NCBI GenBank assembly: GCA_963594655.1
Contig: CAVBFD010000028.1
Coordinates: forward strand, 1 to 31,776
Source of the DNA: Colivivens sp963594655
Lineage (GTDB): Bacteria; Bacteroidota; Bacteroidia; Bacteroidales; Bacteroidaceae
Direction of reading: 5' to 3'
Length of the DNA stretch: 31,776 nucleotides
Shown here: one piece after another, positions 17,358 through 24,706 of the stretch
Numbering within the stretch: position 1 is the stretch's first letter
Layout: the number at the start of each line of letters is the position of its first letter
Translations under genes and position numbers: made by a program
The notes under the pieces: generated by a model
Told to the model about the DNA's origin: nothing
The model's database searches: none
The model's input: only the letters and a program-made list of their open reading frames with translations

Positions 17358-17365
17358 TACTTTTG
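17358..17365 (+). promoter_or_regulatory. Bacteroidetes -7 box of the antitoxin/PIN locus
   Basis: TACTTTTG, 33 nt before the ATG at 17399. The surrounding 17158-17398 interval holds only the terminator and this promoter and is AT-rich. Confidence 0.65.
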
Positions 17366-17398
17366 CCAGACGTATAGCAACATTTAAATATATTGTAT

Positions 17399-17632
17399 AT
17401 GGAGGCATTAAAATACACATCATTGAGTGCGGGGCAACTTCATGTTTTGGAAATGCTTAACCGCTGCAAGACCCCAGAGTCCTTGAAGGCACTAAAAAAA
17501 GTCCTGTGTGACTTCTATGCTAATGAGGCACAAAAGGAAATGGACAGATTGTGGGATGCCGGCATGGTAAATGAGCAGACCATTGAGGATTGGGGAAAAG
17601 AACACATGCGCACAACATATAATCACGCATGA
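17399..17632 (+). CDS. Antitoxin-like protein of a PIN-family toxin-antitoxin pair
   Basis: The 77-residue helical, charged protein (core FYANEAQKEMDRLWDAG, then EHMRTTY near the end) resembles small antitoxins that sit directly upstream of COG1569 PIN toxins in Bacteroidetes, typically ending in an 'EEMDRLW...EH.RT.Y' pattern. It is likely to bind and neutralise the partner and repress the promoter, by analogy. The frame opens with a TTG at 17393, but the ATG at 17399 fits the -7 box. Its TGA overlaps the ATG of the downstream PIN remnant (ATGA), the classic layout of such pairs. The antitoxin appears intact although its toxin is not. Base composition is more AT-rich than the flanking genes. 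Confidence 0.7.
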   Translation: MEALKYTSLSAGQLHVLEMLNRCKTPESLKALKKVLCDFYANEAQKEMDRLWDAGMVNEQTIEDWGKEHMRTTYNHA

Positions 17633-17796
17633 TGCGGAGGATAGTACTCGACACCAATTGTCTTTTGATGTCCATTGCATCAAGAAGTGGTAATGCGGAA
17701 CTTATTGTTTCCAATGATTCGCATTTCAACATTCTCAACCAAATAGACTTCCCTCGGGTCAGAATCTCCCGAATTGAGGAGTTTATAAAGATGTAG
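17629..17796 (+). pseudogene. PIN-domain toxin with a large in-frame internal deletion
   Basis: The 55-codon frame starts at the ATGA overlap with the antitoxin. Residues 2-20 (MRRIVLDTNCLLMSIASRS) are the N-terminal strand of a PIN domain, including the first catalytic Asp. Residues 22-55 contain NAELIVSNDSHFNIL, the C-terminal strand-helix of the same family, in which 'A..IVSND.HF' normally lies near residue 110. About 75-85 residues between them, with the central acidic active-site residues, are missing without a frameshift. Full-length COG1569 toxins are about 135-145 residues. The product should have no RNase activity. It is too short for usual gene callers. Its 3' end overlaps the convergent DUF3791 remnant by 14 bp. 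Confidence 0.75.
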
Positions 17797-17890
17797 AATA
17801 TAACGATCCTCCTTTCCTGTGACAATAACTTGACATACTTTGCGCCATGTCATCCACTTCTTTATAAATCCCTATCTCATGCTGTGTCAT
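17783..17890 (-). pseudogene. Deleted copy of a DUF3791 gene
   Basis: A 35-codon minus-strand frame ends with DDMAQSMSSYCHRKGG, nearly identical to the C-terminus DDMVQSMSSYCKRKGG of the DUF3791 gene at 30708-30926. At DNA level 17811-17856 and 30721-30766 differ at 3 of 46 positions. The region before its ATG also resembles the leader of the other gene (TATCTTTG-GCC-AATC pattern). The middle of the gene is absent, so this looks like a copy that lost its central part while keeping promoter and tail. Partner genes of the cassette are not seen here. Confidence 0.65.
17811..17856. repeat. 46-bp near-identical repeat, copy 1
   Basis: Matches 30721-30766 in the same orientation with three mismatches by eye. 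It covers the C-terminal codons of the DUF3791 remnant and shows common origin of the two loci. Confidence 0.85.
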
Positions 17891-17916
17891 ATTCCTAATA
17901 TATTGCGATTTTGGCG

Positions 17917-17924
17917 CAAAGATA
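17917..17924 (-). promoter_or_regulatory. Bacteroidetes -7 box of the DUF3791 remnant
   Basis: TATCTTTG on the minus strand, 26 nt before the ATG at 17890. With the following GCGCCAAAATC it parallels the leader of the intact gene at 30947-30954, so the promoter seems to have survived the deletion. Confidence 0.55.
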
Positions 17925-17942
17925 ACACATTATTTCCAAAAT

Positions 17943-17980
17943 CAACGGAGAAATCCCAATAAAATGGTATTTCTCCGTTG
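17943..17980 (-). terminator. Terminator of the recN-cysE-methyltransferase operon
   Basis: A perfect 12-bp stem (CAACGGAGAAAT 17943-17954 with 17969-17980) and 14-nt loop. On the minus strand it is followed by ATTTTGG and lies just after the stop of the methyltransferase gene at 18007. Confidence 0.7.
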
Positions 17981-18006
17981 GCATATAGTTGACTTTTCAG
18001 GTACTA

Positions 18007-19671
18007 TCACTTCTTTATAGGACGACCGTCACTGTCGAATGACAGTCTGCCTGGCTTGCGGTCCGTTCGTCTATCCTGTTTGTCAAACGGTTTCCTGCCA
18101 CGTCCCTTGTCAAACTTGCCCGAATCACGGTGTCTACCGTCATCGTCACGTCTTTTCGGTCTGAAACCGTCCCTCGCAGGACGTTCACCGTCATTGTCTC
18201 GCTTAGGTCTGAAACCGTCTTTTGCAGGACGCTCGCCGTCATTGTCGCGTCTCGGTCTGAACGGACGTTCAGGTCTTTCGCGGTCGTCACGTTTGTCCTT
18301 TCCGTAGGGTCTGGAGAACGGCTTGGACTTGAAGTAATGGTCGTCATCCCTCTCGTAGCCGGGCTTACGGTCACCCCACTTGAAGTTATGCCGTCCCAGT
18401 TGCGGTTCCTTACTGTATACACCGTCATCCTTATCCTCTTCACCGTCAGTCTGTTCCTGCACACGTTTGTGGCCCTTGAACTTCGAGTTGCGGAGTCTGT
18501 CCTCATCAGTCTTGATATCCAGTCCCTCACGTCGGCGGTCACCGAGTTTTCCCTCAAACACCTGGTACTTCCTGAACTCACATTCGAGAGATCCGTTATA
18601 AAGGATAATGCGTGTGGACGGACGGAACCCAATCCTCATGAAACACTCCTCATGATAACTGAGAATCCATGCGTCGTTGCCCACAAACGAGTGCTTGAGT
18701 ACCGTACCTATGTCACCGTACAGTCCGAGTATATCGTCTGTGGTGATACGCTCGCCATACGGAGGGTTGGTTATCATCACCGCCTTCTCCGCCGGTTGCT
18801 GGAAGTCACGCACATCCTGTTGACCTACAGTCACCACGTCACCCACACCCGCCGACTTGGAGTTCTCCTGTGCCGTGAACACAGCCGCGCGGTTGATGTC
18901 GTAACCGTAAATCTTATGGTTGAACTCACGCTCCTGCGAGTCATCGTTGTATATCGCCTCAAACAGGTCGGAGTCAAAGTCCTTCCAGCGTTCAAAGGCA
19001 AATTCCTTACGGAACACACCGGGATATATATTACGCGCTATCAGAGCCGCCTCCACAAGTATCGTCCCCGATCCGCACATAGGGTCAATCAGGTCACACT
19101 CGCCGTCCCAGCCTGTAAGCATGATCATGCCGGCGGCAAGAACCTCGTTGATCGGAGCCTTCACCGACCCCACACGGTAGCCCCTCTGGTGCAGACTCTC
19201 GCCCGAGCTGTCAAGGGAAATCGTCACGTCGTTCTCCGCTATGTGTATGTTTATCCGTATGTCCGGATTGGATATACTGACATTAGGCCGTTTACCTGTC
19301 TTCTCACGGAAGTAGTCCGCAATGGCGTCCTTCACCCTGTAGGCTGCGAAGCGGGAGTGTCTGAACTCATCGGAAAACACCACCGCCTCGACGATGAACG
19401 AGGAGTCATTGTCCATGTACTCGCTCCATTCAATACCCTTCACCTCACTGTACACCTCGTCCGCGTTCTTCGCCTTGAACTCCTTTATCGGCATGAGAAC
19501 CTTGACCGCGGTGCGCAGACAGAAGTTGGCGCGGTAAAGCATCGCCTTGTCTCCCGAGAACGACACCATACGAATGCCCTTCTCAATATCCTCAGCACCG
19601 AGCCGTTCCAGTTCCTTTGCCAGAACATCCTCAAGACCGGCAAATGTTTTAGCTATTAGCTTGCGTTTCAT
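18007..19671 (-). CDS. THUMP-domain 23S rRNA methyltransferase (RlmL/YpsC type) with repetitive charged tail
   Basis: SAM-dependent RNA methyltransferase of the RlmL/YpsC (COG0116) family, expected to make m2G in 23S rRNA. Of the 554 residues, about 1-160 form a ferredoxin-like plus THUMP module, and the Rossmann methyltransferase follows with DPMCGSGT at 196-203 and the catalytic NPPYGER at 302-308. The family core ends near residue 385. The remaining 160 or so residues are a disordered Arg/Lys/Asp-rich tail that includes about 2.5 copies of a 16-residue unit (GFRPKRDNDGERPA.D). The tail is probably an RNA-binding extension. It is last in the operon, 13 bp after cysE, and ends before a terminator. 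Exact target position is not determinable. Confidence 0.9.
   Translation of the reverse strand: MKRKLIAKTFAGLEDVLAKELERLGAEDIEKGIRMVSFSGDKAMLYRANFCLRTAVKVLMPIKEFKAKNADEVYSEVKGIEWSEYMDNDSSFIVEAVVFSDEFRHSRFAAYRVKDAIADYFREKTGKRPNVSISNPDIRINIHIAENDVTISLDSSGESLHQRGYRVGSVKAPINEVLAAGMIMLTGWDGECDLIDPMCGSGTILVEAALIARNIYPGVFRKEFAFERWKDFDSDLFEAIYNDDSQEREFNHKIYGYDINRAAVFTAQENSKSAGVGDVVTVGQQDVRDFQQPAEKAVMITNPPYGERITTDDILGLYGDIGTVLKHSFVGNDAWILSYHEECFMRIGFRPSTRIILYNGSLECEFRKYQVFEGKLGDRRREGLDIKTDEDRLRNSKFKGHKRVQEQTDGEEDKDDGVYSKEPQLGRHNFKWGDRKPGYERDDDHYFKSKPFSRPYGKDKRDDRERPERPFRPRRDNDGERPAKDGFRPKRDNDGERPARDGFRPKRRDDDGRHRDSGKFDKGRGRKPFDKQDRRTDRKPGRLSFDSDGRPIKK
18158..18270. repeat. 48-bp tandem repeat inside the methyltransferase tail
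   Basis: Units starting GGTCTGAAACCGTC at 18158 and 18206 and a diverged unit at 18254 are spaced 48 bp apart, encoding 16-residue repeats. The unit length is a multiple of three, so copy-number change would keep the frame. Confidence 0.8.
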
Positions 19672-19684
19672 CTATTCTGATTCT

Positions 19685-20398
19685 TTATTTTCTGTACTGA
19701 ATTATCTTTGCGCCGGCAGGCACATCCTGTGTCACCCACACGTTGCCGCCTATCACAGCTCCCCGGCCTATAGTCACACGCCCGAGGATACTGGAGTTGG
19801 AGTAGACAATCACGTCGTCCTCCAGAATCGGGTGTCTCGGTATACCCTTTATCGGGTTACCGTCCGCATCCAGCGGAAAACTCTTGGCGCCGAGGGTCAC
19901 ACCCTGGTAGAGCTTCACGTTGTTGCCTATGACACTGGTCTCGCCGATGACCACACCCGTACCGTGGTCGATGGTGAAATAGTCGCCTATCCGCGCCCCC
20001 GGATGGATGTCGATACCCGTCTCCGAGTGCGCCATCTCCGTAAGCATACGCGGCACCAGCCGCACACCCATCACCAGCAGTTCATGCGCCACACGGTAGT
20101 TCATCAGGACCTTTATGATAGGGTAACAGCATATTATCTCCTCATAGCTGTTGGCAGCCGGGTCTCCGTTGTATGCCGCCACCACATCGGTGTGCAGACT
20201 CTGCCGTATGGCCGGCAACTTGCCTATAAACTCATCCGCCTTGGTCTCCTCCAGCAGTTGCGGACAAATCAGACTTTTCAATCTGTCCAGTTTCTCCGTA
20301 TCACTCATATCGCAGTCGCCGTAGTAGTCGGGAAAGAGGATGGACCTTGACAAGTCCGATATTTCCTTGGCGGTGTTCGTCAGTCGCGCGTAATTCAT
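19685..20398 (-). CDS. cysE: Serine O-acetyltransferase
   Basis: Transfers acetyl from acetyl-CoA to L-serine, the first step of cysteine synthesis. The 237-residue product has a helical N-terminal half and a C-terminal left-handed beta-helix with the active-site block GIDIHPGARIG, then DHGTGVVIGET (catalytic His and Asp) and the GVTLGA loop that starts the extended turn. It ends AGAKIIQYRK, without the long CysK-binding tail ending in Ile seen in enteric enzymes, so complex formation with cysteine synthase may be absent. It lies between the pseudo-protease gene (7-bp gap) and the methyltransferase gene (13-bp gap). Confidence 0.9.
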   Translation of the reverse strand: MNYARLTNTAKEISDLSRSILFPDYYGDCDMSDTEKLDRLKSLICPQLLEETKADEFIGKLPAIRQSLHTDVVAAYNGDPAANSYEEIICCYPIIKVLMNYRVAHELLVMGVRLVPRMLTEMAHSETGIDIHPGARIGDYFTIDHGTGVVIGETSVIGNNVKLYQGVTLGAKSFPLDADGNPIKGIPRHPILEDDVIVYSNSSILGRVTIGRGAVIGGNVWVTQDVPAGAKIIQYRK

Positions 20399-20405
20399 GT
20401 GTGTG

Positions 20406-22139
20406 CTATTTAATGTAATCCTTCATCAACTCCTTTGAAATCCCGTCACCCAGATCAATGGCTTTCTGCAAGTTCTTCCTGCCAGCCTCGGTGTCGCCCT
20501 TCTGTATCTGTGCATAACCCATGATGCGGTAAGCGTCCGCATTGTCGGGCGACAGCTCCAACGCCTTTGTGGCGGTGGCGATACAACCGTCTATATCGCT
20601 GACACGCAACAGGAGTCCACTCTTCTCCACATAATACAGAGCCGTACCGGGTGACATCCCTATGGCGGTATTCAGGTCATCGAGAGCCTGCTGGTACATG
20701 CGCGCGCTCACCTCCAACTTAGACTTGTCGTAGTAGAACTTGGCGTTCACCTTACTGTTACTGAGGTAGGCGTACTGGTTGTAGTCCAACACCGCCTCCC
20801 GGTACTGGCCGGTACCGGCAAGCAACTGACCGCGGCGCAGCACGTAACTGGCCGCCTCAGCCGGCAGTGGGGTCGGAAACAGGGCGATGGCACTGTCCAG
20901 CAGTTCTATCTGTACCGCCGCACTGTCACCCAGTCCCTCATGGGCGAGAGACGCGGCGTAAAGGATAGCGGGACTGCGCGACTCACCGGCGTTCAGTTCG
21001 TCATATATCGCCAAAGCGCCCCTATAGTCCTTCTTCGACATCAGGATACGAGTCCTCAACAGTTTGTAGGACAGTTCCGCAGGAGACACCGCGATGGCTT
21101 TGTCGATATACTCCAGAGCCACATCATAGTTCCACTTGTCGTACTCCGGTGCCGGTTGGTAAAGCAATTTGGTATAGATGACATCGGCAATCCGGGAATT
21201 GGCTACCGCCTTGTCCCCACTCAACCTGTAATACTCCTGCAAGTCCATCTCCGCCTCCTCGAACCGTGTGAGGTCAATCAACGGAGTGGCACGCCTGTAA
21301 TAGCCCTCCGCATTGTCGGGCCAGGTCTGCACGAAGAGGTTCAGCAGGTCGAGATACTCCTCGTCGTTCATCGAGGCGGACTTCATGTACAGGTACACGA
21401 GACTCTCCTCCATATTGTCGGGCAGTCCCTTGGGCATGTGTATGTTGTCGAGCGCAAGCGTACTCACCTGCGATGAGATAGCCTGTATCTTCAGTGTGTC
21501 GATAAACTGTATTCCCAGTCCGTAGCCGTTCAGACCGATTGACGGCTGCACCGTAGCCACCACCTGTCCCTTGGCGTTCAACAGCGGCGCGCCCAGACAG
21601 GACTTGTCTACCGCATACGAGAGGGTATAGAACGGAAAGGGCGGGTCGCCGGCCGCCTTGACCTCGTTCACAAGTGCCGTCGGACAGGTCTTCATCTTCT
21701 CCTTGGAGTATGTCATCGTGAAGAGAACCGCTCCCTCCTGGGCCTTGACCGGGGCGCACTCCAGAGCCGTGGTCTTCTCCGCATCCACCTTGAAACGCAC
21801 CAGCGAATAGGTGTCGTTGGCCCCCAGTATGCGCACCACCTTTTTCTTCCTGCCCGACATGTCCTCCACGACGGCACTGTACGCGCCGTAGAATATCTCA
21901 TAGTCGGCGATGGCCACACCGTCGGAAGTGACATAAAAACCCGTGCCTGACTTCAGTGGGTTGCCGTCCTTGTCGTACGACACCACCGACACTATCCCTT
22001 TCTGCACCTTACTGCCCCACTTAGGCACAGCCGCCTCCTGGGCGACGGTGCTGAGTGACCACAGGACCAACAGCCCTACAGTCAGCAGACATGTCCTCAT
22101 CCAGTTCCGCCCGATGTAATGGATATACTTGCAGTTCAT
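20406..22139 (-). CDS. Secreted trypsin-fold pseudo-protease with TPR repeats
   Basis: The 577-residue product begins with a signal peptide (cleavage near TVA/Q, residue 33). Residues about 43-230 follow a HtrA/trypsin-like layout: GTGFYVTSDG (65-74), a strand where the catalytic His is expected (ADYEIF, Glu81 instead), D109 in GANDTYSLVRF at the Asp position, and CLGAPLLN (181-188) where GNSGGPLL is expected, so Leu182 replaces the nucleophile. Residues about 260-577 hold TPR-like helix pairs (SYKLLRTRILMSKKDYRGAL, ADAYRIMGYAQIQKGDTEAG). It is therefore predicted inactive as a protease and probably a periplasmic scaffold or binding protein. Its ATG overlaps the recN stop (ATGA), which supports the start at 22139. 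Confidence 0.8.
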   Translation of the reverse strand: MNCKYIHYIGRNWMRTCLLTVGLLVLWSLSTVAQEAAVPKWGSKVQKGIVSVVSYDKDGNPLKSGTGFYVTSDGVAIADYEIFYGAYSAVVEDMSGRKKKVVRILGANDTYSLVRFKVDAEKTTALECAPVKAQEGAVLFTMTYSKEKMKTCPTALVNEVKAAGDPPFPFYTLSYAVDKSCLGAPLLNAKGQVVATVQPSIGLNGYGLGIQFIDTLKIQAISSQVSTLALDNIHMPKGLPDNMEESLVYLYMKSASMNDEEYLDLLNLFVQTWPDNAEGYYRRATPLIDLTRFEEAEMDLQEYYRLSGDKAVANSRIADVIYTKLLYQPAPEYDKWNYDVALEYIDKAIAVSPAELSYKLLRTRILMSKKDYRGALAIYDELNAGESRSPAILYAASLAHEGLGDSAAVQIELLDSAIALFPTPLPAEAASYVLRRGQLLAGTGQYREAVLDYNQYAYLSNSKVNAKFYYDKSKLEVSARMYQQALDDLNTAIGMSPGTALYYVEKSGLLLRVSDIDGCIATATKALELSPDNADAYRIMGYAQIQKGDTEAGRKNLQKAIDLGDGISKELMKDYIK

Positions 22140-23800
22140 GATTTCAACAGTTCTCTTGCGTTATTCATCGCAGCCTCACTCAGAGTGGACCCACTCAACA
22201 TGTGGGCTATCTCCTCCACACGCTGTGACGCTGACAGTTCTACTATATGTGTTGATGTGGAGAACAGGCTCTCCTCCTTGTATACCTTGTAATGGTAACG
22301 TCCCGAGGCGGCTATCTGCGGCAGGTGGGTTATACTGATAACCTGCCGTCCGTTGTCTCCCATATCCCTCATTATGTCAGCCATCTTCTCGGCGATACTG
22401 CCCGACACACCCGTGTCGATCTCGTCGAAGATGATTGTAGGCAGGTTTACCGCCCCAGCCATCAGGGCCTTCAGACAGAGCATCACCCTGGCGATCTCAC
22501 CTCCCGACGCTATCTGCGAGAGGGGTTGTACCGGCACGTTCTTGTTGGCCGAGAACAGGAAAGCCACCCTGTCCATCCCACTCGCGTCGGGTTCGTCACG
22601 TCCTGTTAGCGCAGCCTCGAACCTCACGTTGGGCATACCGAGCGAGGAGAGCAACCGTACGATGTCCGTCTCCAACCGCAGCTTCGCCTTTCCGCGCATG
22701 GATGTAAGCGCGGCAGCCTGACTCACCACCTCACCGTAGGTCTCCTCCTTCTCCTTGCGTATCGCCTCTATATGTCCGTCGCTGTTGTCAATCAGCGACA
22801 GTTTGTCCTCCAGTTCCTTCTGGATATCCAGCAGTTCCTCCACGCTATCCACGTGATACCGCTTCTCAAGCGAATAGATTGCGCTCAGACGGTCGTTCAC
22901 CTGATCCAACCGCTGCGGGTCATACTCCACTCCGTCCGCCCTGCTCTCCAGTTCATCGGATATGTCCTTGAGTTCGATGTAACAGCTGTCGATTCGCTGC
23001 ACGAGTTCATCGACCTGCGGCAACATTCCGGCGATGCCCTTCAGTGCGGCGCTTCCCTGCCTCAGATTCTGCAAGGTGTCGTTCGATTCGTCCGATATGA
23101 TACTGCGGCAAGCCATGTACAACGCCTGTTTTATCTCCTCCGCATGACTGAGCATACTCTGTTCTCCCTCCAGTTCCTCCTGCTCGCCTTTCTGTAAGTG
23201 GGCCTCGGCAAACTGGCCTGCCTGATAGCGCAGGTAGTCCTCCTCCTCGCGGCTCTGCCGTGAACTCCGCTCTGCCTCATCGAGCCGCGCGCACAGTTCC
23301 CTGTAACGGCGGTACGTCTCCTTATACAGGTCCAGTGCCTCCGCATCTCCGGCGAGGATATCCAGGATATTCAACTGAAAGTCCTCCTTCCCGAGCAGCA
23401 GGTTCTTGTGTTGCGAATGGATGTCGATGAGTTGGCCGCCCAACTCCTTCAGTTGCGCCAGACTCACCGGCGTGTCGTTGATGAAGGCGCGGCTCCTGCC
23501 CGATGACGCAATCTCCCTTCTGATGATGCACTCGCCCCCGTCGACGTCGAGTTCATTGTCCGAGAAGAAACTGTCGAGTCCCGCTCCCGAAAGGTCGAAC
23601 ACAGCCTCGATGAGACAACGTTTCTCCCCTGCCTTGATAGCCTTGGTGTCGATCCTCTCGCCGAGCAGCAGTCCGATTGCGCCGAGGATGATGGACTTAC
23701 CGGCTCCGGTCTCACCGGTGATGACCGAGAACCCGGGATGCAGGTCGATGTCCAGTTGGTCTATCAGCGCATAATGTTCTATATGTAATGATTGTATCAT
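22136..23800 (-). CDS. recN: DNA repair protein RecN
   Basis: SMC-like ATPase that acts at double-strand breaks. The 554-residue product has Walker A GETGAGKS (29-36), two coiled-coil arms around a central linker, the ABC signature region ASGGEIARVMLCLKAL, Walker B FDEIDTGVSG and the H-loop THLPQIAA. The frame begins with a GTG at 23812, but the ATG at 23800 (MIQSLHIEHYALI) matches the family N-terminus and lies 40 nt after a -7 box. It is first in an operon with the pseudo-protease, cysE and the rRNA methyltransferase gene. No SOS-like box was recognised. Confidence 0.95.
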   Translation of the reverse strand: MIQSLHIEHYALIDQLDIDLHPGFSVITGETGAGKSIILGAIGLLLGERIDTKAIKAGEKRCLIEAVFDLSGAGLDSFFSDNELDVDGGECIIRREIASSGRSRAFINDTPVSLAQLKELGGQLIDIHSQHKNLLLGKEDFQLNILDILAGDAEALDLYKETYRRYRELCARLDEAERSSRQSREEEDYLRYQAGQFAEAHLQKGEQEELEGEQSMLSHAEEIKQALYMACRSIISDESNDTLQNLRQGSAALKGIAGMLPQVDELVQRIDSCYIELKDISDELESRADGVEYDPQRLDQVNDRLSAIYSLEKRYHVDSVEELLDIQKELEDKLSLIDNSDGHIEAIRKEKEETYGEVVSQAAALTSMRGKAKLRLETDIVRLLSSLGMPNVRFEAALTGRDEPDASGMDRVAFLFSANKNVPVQPLSQIASGGEIARVMLCLKALMAGAVNLPTIIFDEIDTGVSGSIAEKMADIMRDMGDNGRQVISITHLPQIAASGRYHYKVYKEESLFSTSTHIVELSASQRVEEIAHMLSGSTLSEAAMNNARELLKS

Positions 23801-23839
23801 AGAGAGGGCCACTTACAACAGTTAATCCTGTTCAGACTG

Positions 23840-23847
23840 CAAAATTA
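23840..23847 (-). promoter_or_regulatory. Bacteroidetes -7 box of the recN operon
   Basis: TAATTTTG on the minus strand, 39 nt before the recN ATG at 23800. Confidence 0.6.
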
Positions 23848-23879
23848 CGACTTTTTCCCTATATTTTATGTAAGGTAAG

Positions 23880-23911
23880 GGCAAAAAGGACGTGGGGACA
23901 CCTATTTTGCC
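23880..23911 (-). terminator. Probable terminator of the DUF4294 gene
   Basis: GGCAAAA/TTTTGCC arms (7 bp plus a bulged 3-bp extension) with a GC-rich loop lie 21 bp beyond the DUF4294 stop. The minus-strand side carries a T-rich run inside the descending arm. Confidence 0.45.
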
Positions 23912-23932
23912 GTGGCGGAAGAGGGAAAGCCG

Positions 23933-24583
23933 TCACATCTGTCCGGATTCTATCAGCAGTATGCAGCGTTCGGTAAGCCGGTCGTCCACGTCCGGGTCGT
24001 ACTGTTTCTTCAGACTTGCGCCGAAGAGGGTGGCGAAGGCGTTGGAGACACCTGCCTTGAACTTACCCATATAGGTCTTAATCAGTTGGTAGCTTGTCAT
24101 TCCGCACTGCCTGTCAATGAGTTTTATCAGTAGCTTGCCCTGTGCGAACGTCAGTTTCTTCAGTCGGGGAGTGTATTGTTTGCGCAGTTCCTTCTCTATA
24201 CTTTTCATGTACTCGTCCTTCTCCTCCTTGGTCTGGAGTGAGTCGAGGCGCGACACACACGAGTTGATTGTCGCCTGAATCTCCACCGCTATGGGGTACA
24301 CCTTCTTAATGTTGTACGCAATCTTGTAGTATTTCTTTGCCTGCCGCTTGTTCTTGAACTTCAACTTATTGTAGACATACACGTCCGAGAGTACAAACCA
24401 CGGTATCTCCTCGCCCTCGTACTCCACCATACCGGCATAGCCCACCTGATGCTGGAATATGGGACTGCCCGTCATCTGACTGATGCTGGCGTCGTCTACC
24501 ACGATGTCCTGCGCCTTGGTCTCCGTGATGCCCGCAACCTGACAGAGAATTACCGCCAATATGTATACCGACCGTCTAATCAT
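23933..24583 (-). CDS. DUF4294 family exported protein
   Basis: Conserved Bacteroidetes protein of unknown function, 216 residues from the chosen start. A signal peptide covers residues 1-25 (MIRRSVYILAVILCQVAG, cleavage after TKA). The remainder includes the family blocks IPWFVLSDVYVYNKLKFKN, KKYYKIAYNIKKVYP and TFAQGKLLIKLIDRQCG, and is basic and helical. The frame extends to an ATG at 24631, but the 24583 ATG gives a clean signal peptide. A -7 box at 24588-24595 lies only 4 bp before this ATG, which would make a leaderless message. Single-gene unit, periplasmic or envelope location inferred. Confidence 0.82.
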   Translation of the reverse strand: MIRRSVYILAVILCQVAGITETKAQDIVVDDASISQMTGSPIFQHQVGYAGMVEYEGEEIPWFVLSDVYVYNKLKFKNKRQAKKYYKIAYNIKKVYPIAVEIQATINSCVSRLDSLQTKEEKDEYMKSIEKELRKQYTPRLKKLTFAQGKLLIKLIDRQCGMTSYQLIKTYMGKFKAGVSNAFATLFGASLKKQYDPDVDDRLTERCILLIESGQM

Positions 24584-24587
24584 GCCA

Positions 24588-24595
24588 CAAATATA
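24588..24595 (-). promoter_or_regulatory. Possible -7 box immediately before the DUF4294 ATG
   Basis: TATATTTG on the minus strand ends 4 nt from the start codon at 24583. If used, transcription would begin at or next to the A of ATG. Confidence 0.4.
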
Positions 24596-24673
24596 ACAAG
24601 AAAGGAAGTAAACCCTCGGGAAATTCCGCAACTTTAATAATCTTTATTCTTCATTAGTTAAGGCAATTGAAAA

Positions 24674-24695
24674 GGAGCGGGTGGAAACCCGCTCC
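24674..24695 (-). terminator. Terminator of the FKBP operon
   Basis: A perfect 9-bp GC-rich stem (GGAGCGGGT with ACCCGCTCC) and 4-nt loop is followed on the minus strand by TTTTCAATT, 11 bp after the stop at 24707. Confidence 0.88.
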
Positions 24696-24706
24696 CCTCT
24701 GTCGTC

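Noticed and set aside
17520..17825. A 101-codon minus-strand frame across the antitoxin/PIN region
   Set aside because: It is antisense to the better-supported antitoxin and PIN remnant and shows no domain features.
18158..18270. Regular 48-bp repeats that could suggest a CRISPR array
   Set aside because: They are in frame, encode 16-residue protein repeats, diverge between copies and have no unique spacers.
18130..19659. A 509-codon open frame antisense to the rRNA methyltransferase gene
   Set aside because: Its translation has no recognisable domain and is rich in His/Val/Arg as expected for an antisense shadow; the minus-strand frame has clear THUMP and methyltransferase motifs.
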